Shown here piece after piece: positions 23,508 through 34,822 of a DNA stretch of 64,000 nt. The position numbers and the translations under genes are program-made. Origin of the DNA: Ottelia alismoides (taxonomy: Eukaryota; Streptophyta; Magnoliopsida; Alismatales; Hydrocharitaceae); contig JAZKJV010007242.1 of assembly GCA_037367405.1 (NCBI GenBank), positions 682,001-746,000 on the forward strand. Direction: 5' to 3'. Positions within the stretch are counted from its first letter, which is position 1, and each line of letters begins with the position of its first letter. The notes under the pieces are model-generated. The model was not told the origin of the DNA, made no database searches, and worked only from the letters and a program-made list of their open reading frames with translations.

Positions 23508-26500
23508 ATGCATCCTGTTGAAAGGTCCCCTATATATAAGGAGCTAGGAACCTATATATATGTAGGTACAGGCGTATAGCCATTCGTCTACATTTATTAT
23601 TTCACTTTGTCTGTAAATCCCTATCAAACACATGTAAATAATAATAATTTGTACAAATTAACACACTAACCATTATTTATAAATAATACCATAAATACTT
23701 GTATTTAAATCCAAAATAAAAGAGTAAAGAAAAGAAAATAAATGAAGTATTGTAAATATTAAATGACCCTAAACCTCGAGATAAGTCAATATTAACTGGG
23801 TCGACAAGAAAACAAGTAGGAGGGGTAAGGGTCAAATATAGTACATGAAACCCTAATTATGTATACCAAAAGTACCCATTTTTACTCTATTTTATTCTTC
23901 ATTTTATACATCTCAAATAGTAAAATGATCTACATGAAATTTGTATAGAAAAATACATAGAAAATATACAAATAATTATCAATAAAAATTATGCACAGTA
24001 CAACTGGGACACATATATGAAAAAGTCTTAAATGAAACTTTACAAACCAATATCTTCTCCATATGAACTCAAAATTCACCAAACTCACTTCCACTATATT
24101 CTAAATTAAATATCTATCTAATGAAGGTAGTTTCGTTAAAAATAGAGTTAGATGCAAAAGCTGGCTTTCTAGGGTCCCATTGTACCATGTGCATGTACAT
24201 TTTATTCTTTAAATTTTTACTTTCTTATTTTTAAATAATTGTAGATATTATTTAAAATATATTAACAATATAAAGATAAAATAAAACTAATAAAATATGC
24301 TTAAACAATATAGTGAAATAATATATATGTATATTATACCTATAATGTATATACATATATTTATTTATGTATGTTAATAAAATCATAAAAATAAAATAAA
24401 AATATGTAAAACGTATTTAATCATATTATAAATATATACATTCTGTAAATATGATAATAAATAATAAAAGTACAAAATAAAAATAAAATACATAAAATAT
24501 ATGTATATACACATGTAATTATACGTATGGAAATTAACCCTTAATAAATAAGTTGATACGAATAAATAAAAATCACTTAAAATAGTACATAAAATAAGAA
24601 ACAACTTTAACGATTTAAACTTTATTTGATAAAACTATTTTCTATTTTATTTCTTTTTCTTTTTATTTTCAGCTCTATTGTGTCTTGACTTGGTCCATGT
24701 GGCCCAATCAGGAGGCGCCTAGTGTTGATTTCGACCATCTTTCCAGTCCCCCTTTAGACCGGTCCTCGCCATGTCTTTTCCACTTCTTCGCCAAATTTTG
24801 TAGCTTGAGCCATGCCTCCTTTCTGCTTGATTGCTTCTTGAGATCTCTTCGCAATACAATGCCCTTTCATGCGGACCCATGCTCATTCGGAGTTCAGCTT
24901 TGATCAGCATGAAAACCCTATGCGAAGAGGACTTCTCGATCAACAAGTATATAACTTATACTTCTCCCAATTTTGAAGAGCAATCTGTTTTAGTCAATGT
25001 AACCCTAGAATTGACGTAGAGAGTGAGCCTTAGTGACATGAGTTGCTTCCCAACTGATCTTAGATGTGGAGGAGTGTGGGACGTGATTCACCATCGTCGG
25101 AGCCAAGCTCCATGTTGCTCTGCTCCCAGCCATTCCAGGCAGGTGGGCTGTTTTTTCTTTGTTTTTTTCAATTTGTAGCATAACATTAGCTTAGTTTCAT
25201 CTTTTATTTCATCTAATTTTATTCATCATAGCTTAAAATCACCAAATATATTTCATCAGAGCTCTAGACTCCATCCACTACCCCGCTTGTTCTTGACACC
25301 GTTTCGAGTCCCTCACGCCACCATCTCGTTCCCCATCACATTCTTCACATCCTCGACACATCTAATCACCCTGATATTGCAAATATCGAGAGATCAGAAC
25401 TCCCTCTGCCACCTGTCGTAGAAGAGCACTGCCCCTCACCATTTCCCCTTTTATCATTCAAGGGTCGAGGAAACCCTCTCGAGCCCAGGAAGGCTTTGTG
25501 CAAGACCACAAGCTGAAATACTCCATATCAAGGGGAATTGAGCCATGCGGAGCACTTCCTGGACTCTGAGCTTCATCAATCCTCCAAGCCTCCTCAGATA
25601 AGGCCTCGACCCATCTAAGATCTCCAGTTGATAGGCAACCTCCATAGGATCCTATAGGACCCATCATTTTACGGGAGGACACCGGAGCCACAAGCTTGAT
25701 CAAATCAAAGCTCCACCAGTTTGTTCTCTATCTGTTCTTCCCAAGTCCTCTCGTGGTCATTGGACTATGAGCATGGCACCATGCATATAACAGTCATCTG
25801 ATCGAGACAATCGCAACTATTAGATCGGGGATAAGATCTAATCTTAGGCTTCCATTAGCGAAGGGGTACACAACCATCTAGACCATTCATGCATATGTAG
25901 TGCTACGTGGTGAATCTTGCACCGTTCGATAGCGTAACTTGGATATTTGTATTTTTAACCCAATGCATTTTTGTATTTAATATTCAGTGTTTAATATTTC
26001 CTCTATAGTTTAAAAATATATGTAATATTGTAGTAAGGACCCTGAACTCCTAGTATTTGCATTTTCGTCAAAGTAAGGTTAGCTCATGTGTTCATACATG
26101 TGAGGCATCAAGCATTTTGCGTTAGACCCCTCTGGGTTTCGGTATTAACAGTAAACCTTTTTGAATAAATTGCGTGTTTGGACCTTTGGTTTTCTTTATT
26201 TGCATCATACCCCTACAAGGTGAATATGATATTTTATTTTATAAATATTGCATGTATATCGCTGGGACTTTATCATTGTTTTACTAAATGCTCTATAATT
26301 TTCTATAAATTACAAACGGGTCCCGGTGTTGTTGTTTAAATTGTATATGTATTTTAATTACTAAAAATAACATTTTTCTCCTAAAAGTTATAGGAAAATT
26401 TATAATAAGTGCATGGAATCTTATTTTATCACATGTATTTTTCACAAGATAATTAAAATTATTTTCCTATTTATAAAAATATAAAAACATATCTATTTTC

Positions 26501-27060
26501 CCTATTTTAACTTGAAAAATTATAAAAATTTCAAAGCACCTTGAAAAAATCCAAGAAATATATTATCTAAATTTTTGTGTATTCTGGCATGCCAAAAAAT
26601 CAAACTAAAATATATAACAAAAATACTAAAAATTGTAAAACACAAAAAATCTTATAAAAATTCTATAAAATCAATAAAAATCACACAAATATATTTAAGT
26701 TCTTGTATTTTCCTTGTATTTTTAATATCAAGGAAAAATTGATTTGGGGCACAATATGACAAGAAAGATAGGCACATTTCACTCTTCTCATTTTTTATTT
26801 GCTTTATTTTGTTATTTTATTTATATTAAAATCCATAAAAAGCCTAAAAATTACACTAAAAACCACCAAAATAGAGAAAAGATTAAAAAGATAAAAACAA
26901 TTTATTTTTGAGATTTTGAGTTTATTTATCATATTTTATAAATCCAAAAACATCTCTTTATCTGTATATTATCTATATACTATACTTATTATCTAGTTTA
27001 GTATTTACTTTATTTTATAATTTTTCCAAAGTTTTATTCCAAAAATAAAAAATAATGAAA
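23508..27060 (+). mobile_element. LTR M: plus-strand Ty3 LTR
   Basis: It is preceded by the same purine run (CAGGAAGG) as LTR N. The conserved U3 blocks lie at about 23770-23830 and 24045-24195. TTGAC with a GGTCCATGTGGCCC near-palindrome (24685-24705) precedes a TATA-like GTATATAA (24947), a GC-rich block (to 25920), TGCAAATA-type words (26000-26220) and an AT-rich end that aligns with 55080-55560 of LTR H. The head is not TGATGAAT, so the start is uncertain. Confidence 0.5.
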
Positions 27061-27066
27061 AAAAGT

Positions 27067-27830
27067 GGGTGTGCACTCCCTTTTTCCACACACACTTGTG
27101 CCCAGTGAAATTAATATTTTTGAAAGAAAAAGACTTCTATTGCATAAGTGTGATAAAAAACTTCACCTTTTATTCACCAAAATAGAGTATAGTCGTATTA
27201 AAAAAGAAATATTCTTGTGGATCCTAAGGAGAGGGAGGTTGATGACGAGGGAGAGTTGACGCGGTTCAACCAAGGGGTGGATCCAATACGCCCAAGGTGC
27301 TTGGAAGGTACGGAGGATGCCGACCAACTCTTCTTTTTATGTAATAGCTCAGTGAGATCTAGAATCGTTTCAACAATCAGGCGTATCGTATGGATAATGC
27401 ATCTAGATTCTGGGGATCTGTGGGGGTGGATTGGAGCTACACGGAAAAGGAAAGTTCGAATTACTTGACGGTCGTTTGGGCAATTTGGTTGGCACAAAAT
27501 GGTGTGATATTCTGACAGGACAGGTTCCACGCGGAGAGTGTTGTGGTGCATGCCAATATGATGGCTGAGGGTTGGGCATTATAAATGATACTTCCATACC
27601 AAATGTTGTAAATGATGGCTGAGATGTGTAAATGGTTTCTTTTTTGGTGATAAATGGTGAAGTTTTTGGACACTCGCCTACACGGTGTAGGCCCTTTTTT
27701 TCTTAAAAAAGGAAGAATAAAGCTCCGTGAAATCAATGATTAGCAAAGCAAGGTTTGGCGATATATTTGCATTCCCTTGGAGTCAAATTACAAGAACGTC
27801 GCCAAGATGTAAGTTATCGTATGTCTCAGA
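27067..27830 (+). repeat. dispersed repeat, copy 1, split by a LINE fragment
   Basis: 27067-27209 and about 27705-27827 together align with the uninterrupted copy at 56173-56426. Shared words include CTCCCTTTTTCCACACA, GACTTCTATTG, AGTCGTATTAAAAAAGAAA and CATTCCCTTGGAGTCAAATT. The repeat has no coding content. Its right end supplies the final codons of the subtilase pseudogene frame. Confidence 0.75.
27210..27704 (+). mobile_element. LINE 3' end (reverse-transcriptase zinc-binding domain)
   Basis: A plus-strand frame reads a cysteine-type motif (CLEGTEDADQLFFLC), then WGWIGATRKRKVRIT. After a one-base shift it continues VVWAIWLAQNGVIF, a stop, and HANMMAEGWAL with a stop at about 27583. This order is typical of the C-terminus of plant LINE polymerases (zf-RVT region). 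The 3' tail contains a small hairpin (GCCTACACGGTGTAGGC) and ends in an A-run that duplicates the left junction, as expected of target-primed insertion. The element is 5'-truncated and frameshifted. Confidence 0.7.
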
Positions 27831-30800
27831 GAGAGAATTTCGATGTTGCTCCGCTCATTGCCTATAGGAAGGAGAGGCCGGAGGAGGAATTCATGCGACT
27901 TGGCCCACACGATAAGAGGACTGGTGACCTTATGCACGCCATCATCCCATGTCATGCTCCCGTAGCTCACGGTTGAATGCGCCGGTCGCCTTGAAAAAGA
28001 GCTCGAACGTCTTCTCCTCGCCCACTGCGGTGAAGCTGAGGATGGTCGGCTTCACCGCCACGTTGATCATGGGAGGCATCACTAGGCTGACCTAATACGT
28101 CCCGGGCTGACCAACATTCTTGAGCCGGCGAGTGACCACGATGCCCGCGCTGTAGTTGTAATCGGGGACAACTATCGCGGGATAATTGAGATCAATGACT
28201 CTTGGTAGCTCTTCGGGCACGAGTACGACCTCAAAGCAAACTTTGTGATCAAGTCGGAGCTGAATCCTTGCGAACACATGAAGTTGAGATATCGTCCCAC
28301 GGTGATATCGTAGACAAGACCAGGATCCGCGGCCGCGTTGGGATCAATATGTCCGGCACCGGAATCCAACGGTGTTGAATCGACAAGGAGATTATGAGGA
28401 ATGTCGGACATGCCCCAACCGTCCCCTATTCCAATCGCCCTCTTGGCACTCTTTTCCTGCAGGTATCGATCTCATGATCAGTATGCAACACGCAAATTTG
28501 ATTGCAGTTTCCGTTGTTTAACTATTGTGTTGTGTACCAGTGGTCATGAGTGCCGATTTGATTGCGGATGGACTCCAGTCGGGATGGAGTGATTTGAGAA
28601 GGGCGACGACTCCGGCGGCGATCGGGGTTGAAAACGAAGTTCCGCCCACAAGTAGTCTTTCTGATACATTTGCCAAGATTGAGCTGGCCCTGATATCGAA
28701 TACGACTCCAGGTGCCACAACATCTGGCTGAGAGAAGGGAACATATATAACCATTAATAATTATTAAGAGAAACAATTCGAAACATATGCTCATGTTTTA
28801 TACCTTAAGTATCTCCGGATTGTTTTTGTTTGGTCCGGGAGTGGAGAAGTCCGCTACGTACGGCTCTCCGAACCTTACAACGGTGCGCGTAAAAGAAGCC
28901 ACGGCCCTGCACGTCCACATGAGCTCCATGAATATATTACTTATAACGACAAACTTTATTTCAAATGGATAGATAACTTACGAGGTATTGAATGTGTAAT
29001 TGTGGATATGCGGAAAGCAATCATCGTATGAAAGTTCAACGTTGGGTAGCTTCCCAAAGCTTAGTTTTGGCAGGCCATTCCAATTGACGATGATGGCGCC
29101 TAAGCCACCGGCCTCCTTGAGCGCCTCGAGAGTCTTGTAGACATTACCACTCAGACACAAAACTATATTTCCTTTAACTAGATCTGGATCAAAGGTTCCT
29201 GGGCTACATGAGTATCTGTAAACATGGAAATCCAAGCTCGGGATCAACTGACACTGAATCTGGTTTTATCTAAACGAGTGTAAAAGCATGGACACATATT
29301 TTTGTGGAAATTATAATCAAAGTTTTAGATCGAACGAGAAATTACTCCATTCCCCTCGTTTCCGATACGGTGGTAATTGGTCAACGGAAAGAACTTTCCT
29401 TCAGGGAGGGGCTCCACGTCAGCATCGTATAAGGATGCACCCTTGCAAGATGTTTCACATGATTAAGATGAGCCAGTTAATGCGGACCACGTCTGATTGC
29501 TCCTGTTCAGAGTGGAATCGCAAAAGCCATCGGCTATATATCGAGATTTATGCATACCACTATTGTCTGGGTTGTTCCCAAATGTAATGTTTGCTAGATA
29601 TTGCTTGTTCATGAAAGATGCCCCGACGCTCGTTACCCACGGGATCGCATTGTCCTGATAAGTATAATCTTCACGGGGGCTTTCTAAGTTTCCTTGGCAA
29701 GCCACCGTTGGGATCCCGTGCATAAGTGCATGGGAAGGACCCAATCGACACTGAGTCGCTCAGATCCTTTTCCGGCAAATCTAAAATCGTCGCTTCCTAG
29801 TGATAACGATATCACGTCCACACCATCATGGATCGCCCCGTCAAATGCCGCCAGGATGTCAGCATCGACGCAATTCCAATCATCAGGCAAATTATGGTAT
29901 AATACTTTGTAGGACGCAAGGCGGGCTGCGGGAGCAGTGCCTTGGACCGTGCCCACAGGCCGCTCGCTTCCCATGTAAACTCCGGATATCGGGTTGCTTC
30001 CAGCAAGGCTAAGGCTCAGCGTACCATGGTGCACTGGTTATTGTCGCGAGGGGTGAAAAAGTTTGACTTCAAACTTGATCCCATTTTGTCTCATTTTCAG
30101 GGCGCATTAACTTGATATGGTTAAGGATGCCATTGTCGTAGTACCTTGCTCCAATCAATTTCCTATAAACATAAGGACGCTTGTTATGAACGACTAAAAG
30201 GTGTCATTTGCAGCTATGATATAGATTAACAGTTGAATGCCTTCAAATATGTTTGATCTAGGTGATTACGACTTACTTATTGCACCGAACACCGCCTTGC
30301 TCCAAAGGAATCGTGTCATTCTGGCATATATTTCCACTTCGAGGGGAACAGGTCCATATCCCTATATCATTGAAGTTATCCTCCTCCGACACCACTCCTG
30401 GTTCGTTGAATGAAAGACGTAAGCAGGATTCGATACGATGATGAATGTAGAAGAACTAGAAGGAAAGCTGGATTACCGGAATCAATGACACCAATGATGA
30501 CATCATGACCAAAGTTGGCCTTTGCCCAGAGAGAATTGCTGGGGACCCTCTGCTGGGAATCCTCAAGTCCGAGGTAACTCGCAAGGCGGATATCTGCTCG
30601 AAGTTTCCGTGCTCTGTTGGGAAAAACAGACACCACATCGGGATGCCCTAAGAAACAAGAAACCACGTTTACGATGTATTTTCCTTTGGGGGCAAAAGAT
30701 GCAAATGGAAATGGAACGTACTTGCTAGCTCTTGTGCCTCCTCCTCCTCAAGATTAGCCGCGAAGCCATTTATGGACTTGGTATAAGACTGGAATACTAC

Positions 30801-31193
30801 ATCCTTAGCTTTCTCCTTACTAAACAAGCAGCAACAGAGATACATGAAACAGATCATAACTAACAAAGACGTCTCTTGTTCACATAGATCTCGATCGTCG
30901 TGAAAAGGATTACCTTCCCAGAACGGAAGCTAAGAGGTCATGGTGGTCGTCCGTAATCTTTTCATGGTCTATAACATCATCCCTACCATGGGAATGTGAT
31001 CCCAGGTAAACGATGTAGGCCTGCAAATTCCATACAAAAAAATTATCAAAATTCCGCACAAAAGGATGAGAGACGACCAAAGTATTCGAGGACTTGCTTT
31101 CTTGACTGCAAGGGAAGGCTGTCCTAAAGATATGAACAGGAGGAAGAAGAGGATGGCACTGCGGCAAGGCAGCCCCCCGACCCCATGCGCCAT
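27788..31193 (-). pseudogene. subtilisin-like serine protease (SBT5-type), multi-exon pseudogene
   Basis: Plant subtilases are secreted serine proteases acting in the cell wall. Start at 31193: MAHGVGGLPCRSAILFFLLF gives a signal peptide. Exons on the minus strand: 31193-31098; 31020-30914 (AYIVYLGSHSHG); 30819-30722 (YTKSINGFAANLEEEEAQEL, propeptide); 30647-30478 (ending IIGVIDSG, catalytic Asp); about 30440-30300; about 30165-29463 (HHGT around the catalytic His, then TVQGTAPAARLASYK); 29247-28978 (PA-type insert); about 28930-28812; 28735-28540 ([12 protein letters not shown], catalytic Ser); 28460-27788 (GAGHIDPNAAADPGLVYDI, then the fibronectin-like tail). Lesions: GC at the first intron donor, a frameshift in exon 5, a stop before the His region whose HGTHT is shortened, a frameshift near 29735, one near 28230, a TAG after GQPGTY (about 28092) and a shift near 27970. 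The normal end is replaced by repeat sequence. Confidence 0.88.
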
Positions 31194-31506
31194 CTGTCTC
31201 CTCTCCTCTGCTTATTCCTCCGGATGGTTTGCTGGTAATGAGTGATTGATCCATCCCCAATTTATAAGCCCCATAGCAAACCTTTAAAAGTGCCTAATTT
31301 TGGAAAACATTGTGAACCCATCAATTGCAAACGGGTTTAAAGGTAGGCAGACATTCGAGGGGGTCCTCCTCACCCTTCTTTTGCGCTCTTTCAGAACCAG
31401 TCCATTTTCTGTTGGGATGTGCTTCTACCGCCCGAGAGATCTTCTCAATCAACTCAGATTATAGGCTATTTTGGATGGACACACTGCTCTACCCGGAACC
31501 GCAGCA
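31194..31506. other. upstream flank of the subtilase pseudogene
   Basis: Presumed former promoter. No clear TATA box or other gene was recognised. The start codon of the pseudogene is preceded by an in-frame extension that I do not consider coding. Confidence 0.35.
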
Positions 31507-31646
31507 GAGTCTGCAGTAACGGTTGGAGTCGCTCGATCTTGATCGAGCGGTTCGTATGATTTAGTATTTTTTATGGACCCGTACCATGCAAAATCGTGCA
31601 AACCACTCGATCAAGATCGAGCGGCTCCCGCAGTTACTGCAGAAGC
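31507..31646. mobile_element. MITE-like inverted repeat element (about 140 bp)
   Basis: Arms of about 52 bp, roughly 80% alike by eye, begin CTGCAGTAAC and carry the self-complementary core GCTCGATCTTGATCGAGC on both sides of a short centre. Located just upstream of the subtilase pseudogene. No coding capacity; family not recognised. Confidence 0.65.
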
Positions 31647-33130
31647 ACCCCTACAACAGTCTTACATCAGACGATCCTCTCTAATTTTGGATATGATTAC
31701 GAATATTTCGAGGAACAGTGGATCATGTAATCATGACGTGTTCAAGTTGTAATGCTGAATGATGTCATGATTCAGTAGTCGAGAAATGAAAACGCAAAGA
31801 AAGAAACGATGAAAACTTAATGCATTCTCCACTAATCAAAGTGAAGATGGAAGGCAAAGCTATACTCGAGATTTGCTGGGGTAATAATACATTATTCACG
31901 ATCCAAACAAATCCAGAGAGACAGTTTCATACAATGTGTAGGTGTGTGTGTATTATAGAATGTTATGGTCATATTTGCTCCCACCCATATAAGAACACGA
32001 TCCTTCTATATGTATATGTTACCAAATAAACTGGAAATGAATATCTCCATGTACCTATATTTGCCAAAAAATTTTAAAAAAGAATATTCTTGTTTGTATT
32101 TGTTTCGGGCAAAATACAAGAGTATTTCTGCCTGAATTTGTATAGGAAAAAAACACTTCCTATCCATGTTTTTCTTGAAGATGGAAAGCAGGAAAATAAA
32201 GAAATATTTTCTTATTGTGACTACAAACCCACAACCTATGGTCGCATAATTGAAAGTGCAACCTCGATACTAAGCGACCAAATTCGCACTCATATTGCGG
32301 CCACAAGCGTTCCCGAATTGTGCTAGTAAACATGCGACTACATGTGCTCACATATGTGCTTGTATTGTCTGATATGAATTTCCAAATAGAACCTCATTTC
32401 CCCCTTCTACCTTCTCTTGTTCAAATGCCTCCCCTTCCTCGCACCGTAGCTCTCTTCCCCTCCCTCCCATTGGATCCATCGAAAAGAATGGTATATTCAG
32501 AGGATGAAGGGATATGTGATCATTTCGCTGCTCCAGCATAGTCAATGGTTTTTGATCAAAAAATCGATCCAACTTTCCCAATCTTCAATACCTTCTCAAA
32601 TCTTCTCTTTTCCTATACTAGAAAGAAGAAAGAGAATTGAATAGTACTCTGGAAATCCTCAAATCAATAGTGTAGCATCTAAAGTCAAGATGAAATTTGG
32701 AAAGATGCTCTCTTAATAGCTTCAATTATATAATCTACTTATGTTTTAAGTGTCTTCCATCAACTGAATTAATGCGACCGTATAACCCACCAACTTCTTC
32801 CCTATAACTGTCGAGAATAGGCAACCAACCGTCGAAGAAAACACCATAACCATAATAATTTTGAACCATCATTTCCCATCAAGTCAAACTGTCGATGAAG
32901 AGTATATCCGCGGATGTTCTTTGGAACTGTCATCGTTACCAATTGTCGTCGATAGATTCAAAAATTAAAATCAATGCAGGTGTCACTTCACGACGGTTAT
33001 GTAACCTCAGATCTTAGGTAAAAACCTCTAAGGTGGAAAAATATGAAATGTCGTTGTCCTCAATCAATCCGATCAGTCAACTAGAAAAATAACCACTAAT
33101 AACCACTAAACAAGGAATGGCTCTGATGGT
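31647..33130. other. unassigned AT-rich intergenic sequence
   Basis: No gene or clear repeat. 32800-33010 has several ACCGTCG, CTGTCG and GACGGTT words reminiscent of CACTA subterminal repeats, but no terminal sequence was found. Confidence 0.3.
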
Positions 33131-34809
33131 GAGTTGGTCAGTCAAATGAGCATGACGACGACGCCCCGCCTGCAGCTGCTCCACCCGAGCAGTTAGGACT
33201 TCGGATGGTACTCCAGCGCGCACGAACACCTACAAGAGGTAAGGCGACTCAGGGACAAGGTTCCAGTCAGGTTATTTCTTGGGAAGTATAGGGAAGCAAT
33301 GGGGAATGATGTTCGACCTCCAGCGAAGATGGAGGGAGGAGGTATGGACCTTAATCTCACAATGATGGGGGAACCTAAGGGGGAAAGATTGCGCTGGAAG
33401 ATACAAGGTGAAAAGGGGAGGCGATTGGTGCGGATAGATGATCGAGACGATGCTCCAATCGTCTGGTCAGAGCAGAGGATCTATGGCGTGGATGAAATGG
33501 GAAGATGGATCGTACTCGAAAATAAGGGAGATAAGAGTGGTATCTGAAGCAGTTGGCGGGAGCAAGAACTCCAGGCAAATGGAATGGCGGTGGTTATTGC
33601 CTCAACTGAGCTGTAGCAGGTTGGGAGGCTTCAGCGGAGCTCCGATCGCGTTGCGAGCTACGAGTCTCCAGGCATCTTTGACAGATCCTGAGCTACTCCA
33701 CCTGTGGTTATCACTCCACTAAAGGTAACTAGGAGGGAATGGTGGCGCGAGGGATGAGCTGGAGTGTGTAGGAGGCGGATGAGTGACTTTATAGGGTACT
33801 CAAGAGTCTGGAAAGATTGAGAGATGGAGCGCAACCCTAGGCATATCCCGTTGCACCTAGGGATCTGCAAGGATCATAGATCCTAGGAGCGTAGTCAGGC
33901 GGTCGAATCGAGTCCAAAGGTGATCGGCATCGGACACAAGAAATCGATGAAGAAGCTCCAACGAGAGAAATCCAGACCCGATCCGGCTGTAAGGGGATAT
34001 TGACCAAGGTCAACGTCTAAACTGGCCCAATAGGAATCCAGGATTTACAAAAATACATGAAAATTGAATAAAAATATATTTTAAATTAAAAAATGTATAA
34101 AATAAAATTTTTTAATATTGCATAAGCTATTTTTCTATGATTTTAAATTTTTATAAGAAAAATAAAATAAAATATATACAGTATATAGTGTTATGTACAT
34201 GTATTTTATACCTATGTATTTGTACATGTATTTTTATTTTATTATATTTACAAAAAAATTATTTTTATTTTATATTTTATTTATTTACATAATAATTTAA
34301 GGATTATAAAATTATTTTTATTTTATTTTTGTAAATTAGCTAAGGTTGTAGAATAAATAGTTATTGTATTATATACATGTGTCTTTTGTACAAGGAATTG
34401 CTTATTTTATTTTATTTTTTCTGACTTTTTATTTTATGTTTATGTTGTTATTAGAATTATATACAAGTGTTTAAAAATGTAAAAAATAAATAACTAAATT
34501 ATTATTATAACTATAGGTGATATGTGCAGTACATAGTGCACCCTTATCTCTCTCTACTTATTCTTTTAACGATCAGGTCAAGGCGTGACCTTCTCTTGGG
34601 ATTTGGGTCAGTCTGCATTTATTCTAAATACATCATTCCTTTTCTTTTCTCTTTATTCTTTTATTTTTATAAAATAAATGCTAAATGTGAGATATTAACG
34701 ATGACATGCAAAATATTAAGTTATTGTATTTACAAGTATTTATAGGTGATTTTTCTTAAAAGATGAGACTAAAATAAAAGAATAAAGAATGAAAATCGCA
34801 GATTCATCA
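33131..34809 (-). mobile_element. LTR D: minus-strand 3' LTR, U5 end missing
   Basis: The head at 34809 (minus strand TGATGAATCTGCGATT) directly follows a polypurine tract. It contains the family's CTTATCTCTCTCTACTT-type U3 block, a TTGACC-AA-GGTCAA pair (34000-34013), a TATAAA box (33788-33793, 207 bp further) and a GC-rich block. The sequence below about 33130 no longer resembles the family, so the U5 part is lost or diverged. Confidence 0.65.
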
Positions 34810-34822
34810 TCCCCCTATATAT
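34810..34822 (-). promoter_or_regulatory. polypurine tract of element D
   Basis: The minus strand reads TATATAGGGGGA immediately before TGATGAATC, the expected plus-strand primer position next to a 3' LTR. Confidence 0.75.

Noticed and set aside
27788..31193. A functional subtilase gene with unusual splicing
   Set aside because: Stops and frame shifts lie inside conserved exons, not at places that introns could remove.
32800..33010. CACTA-type transposon subterminal repeats
   Set aside because: Only scattered CCGTCG/GACGGTT words; no CACTA terminus or target duplication seen.
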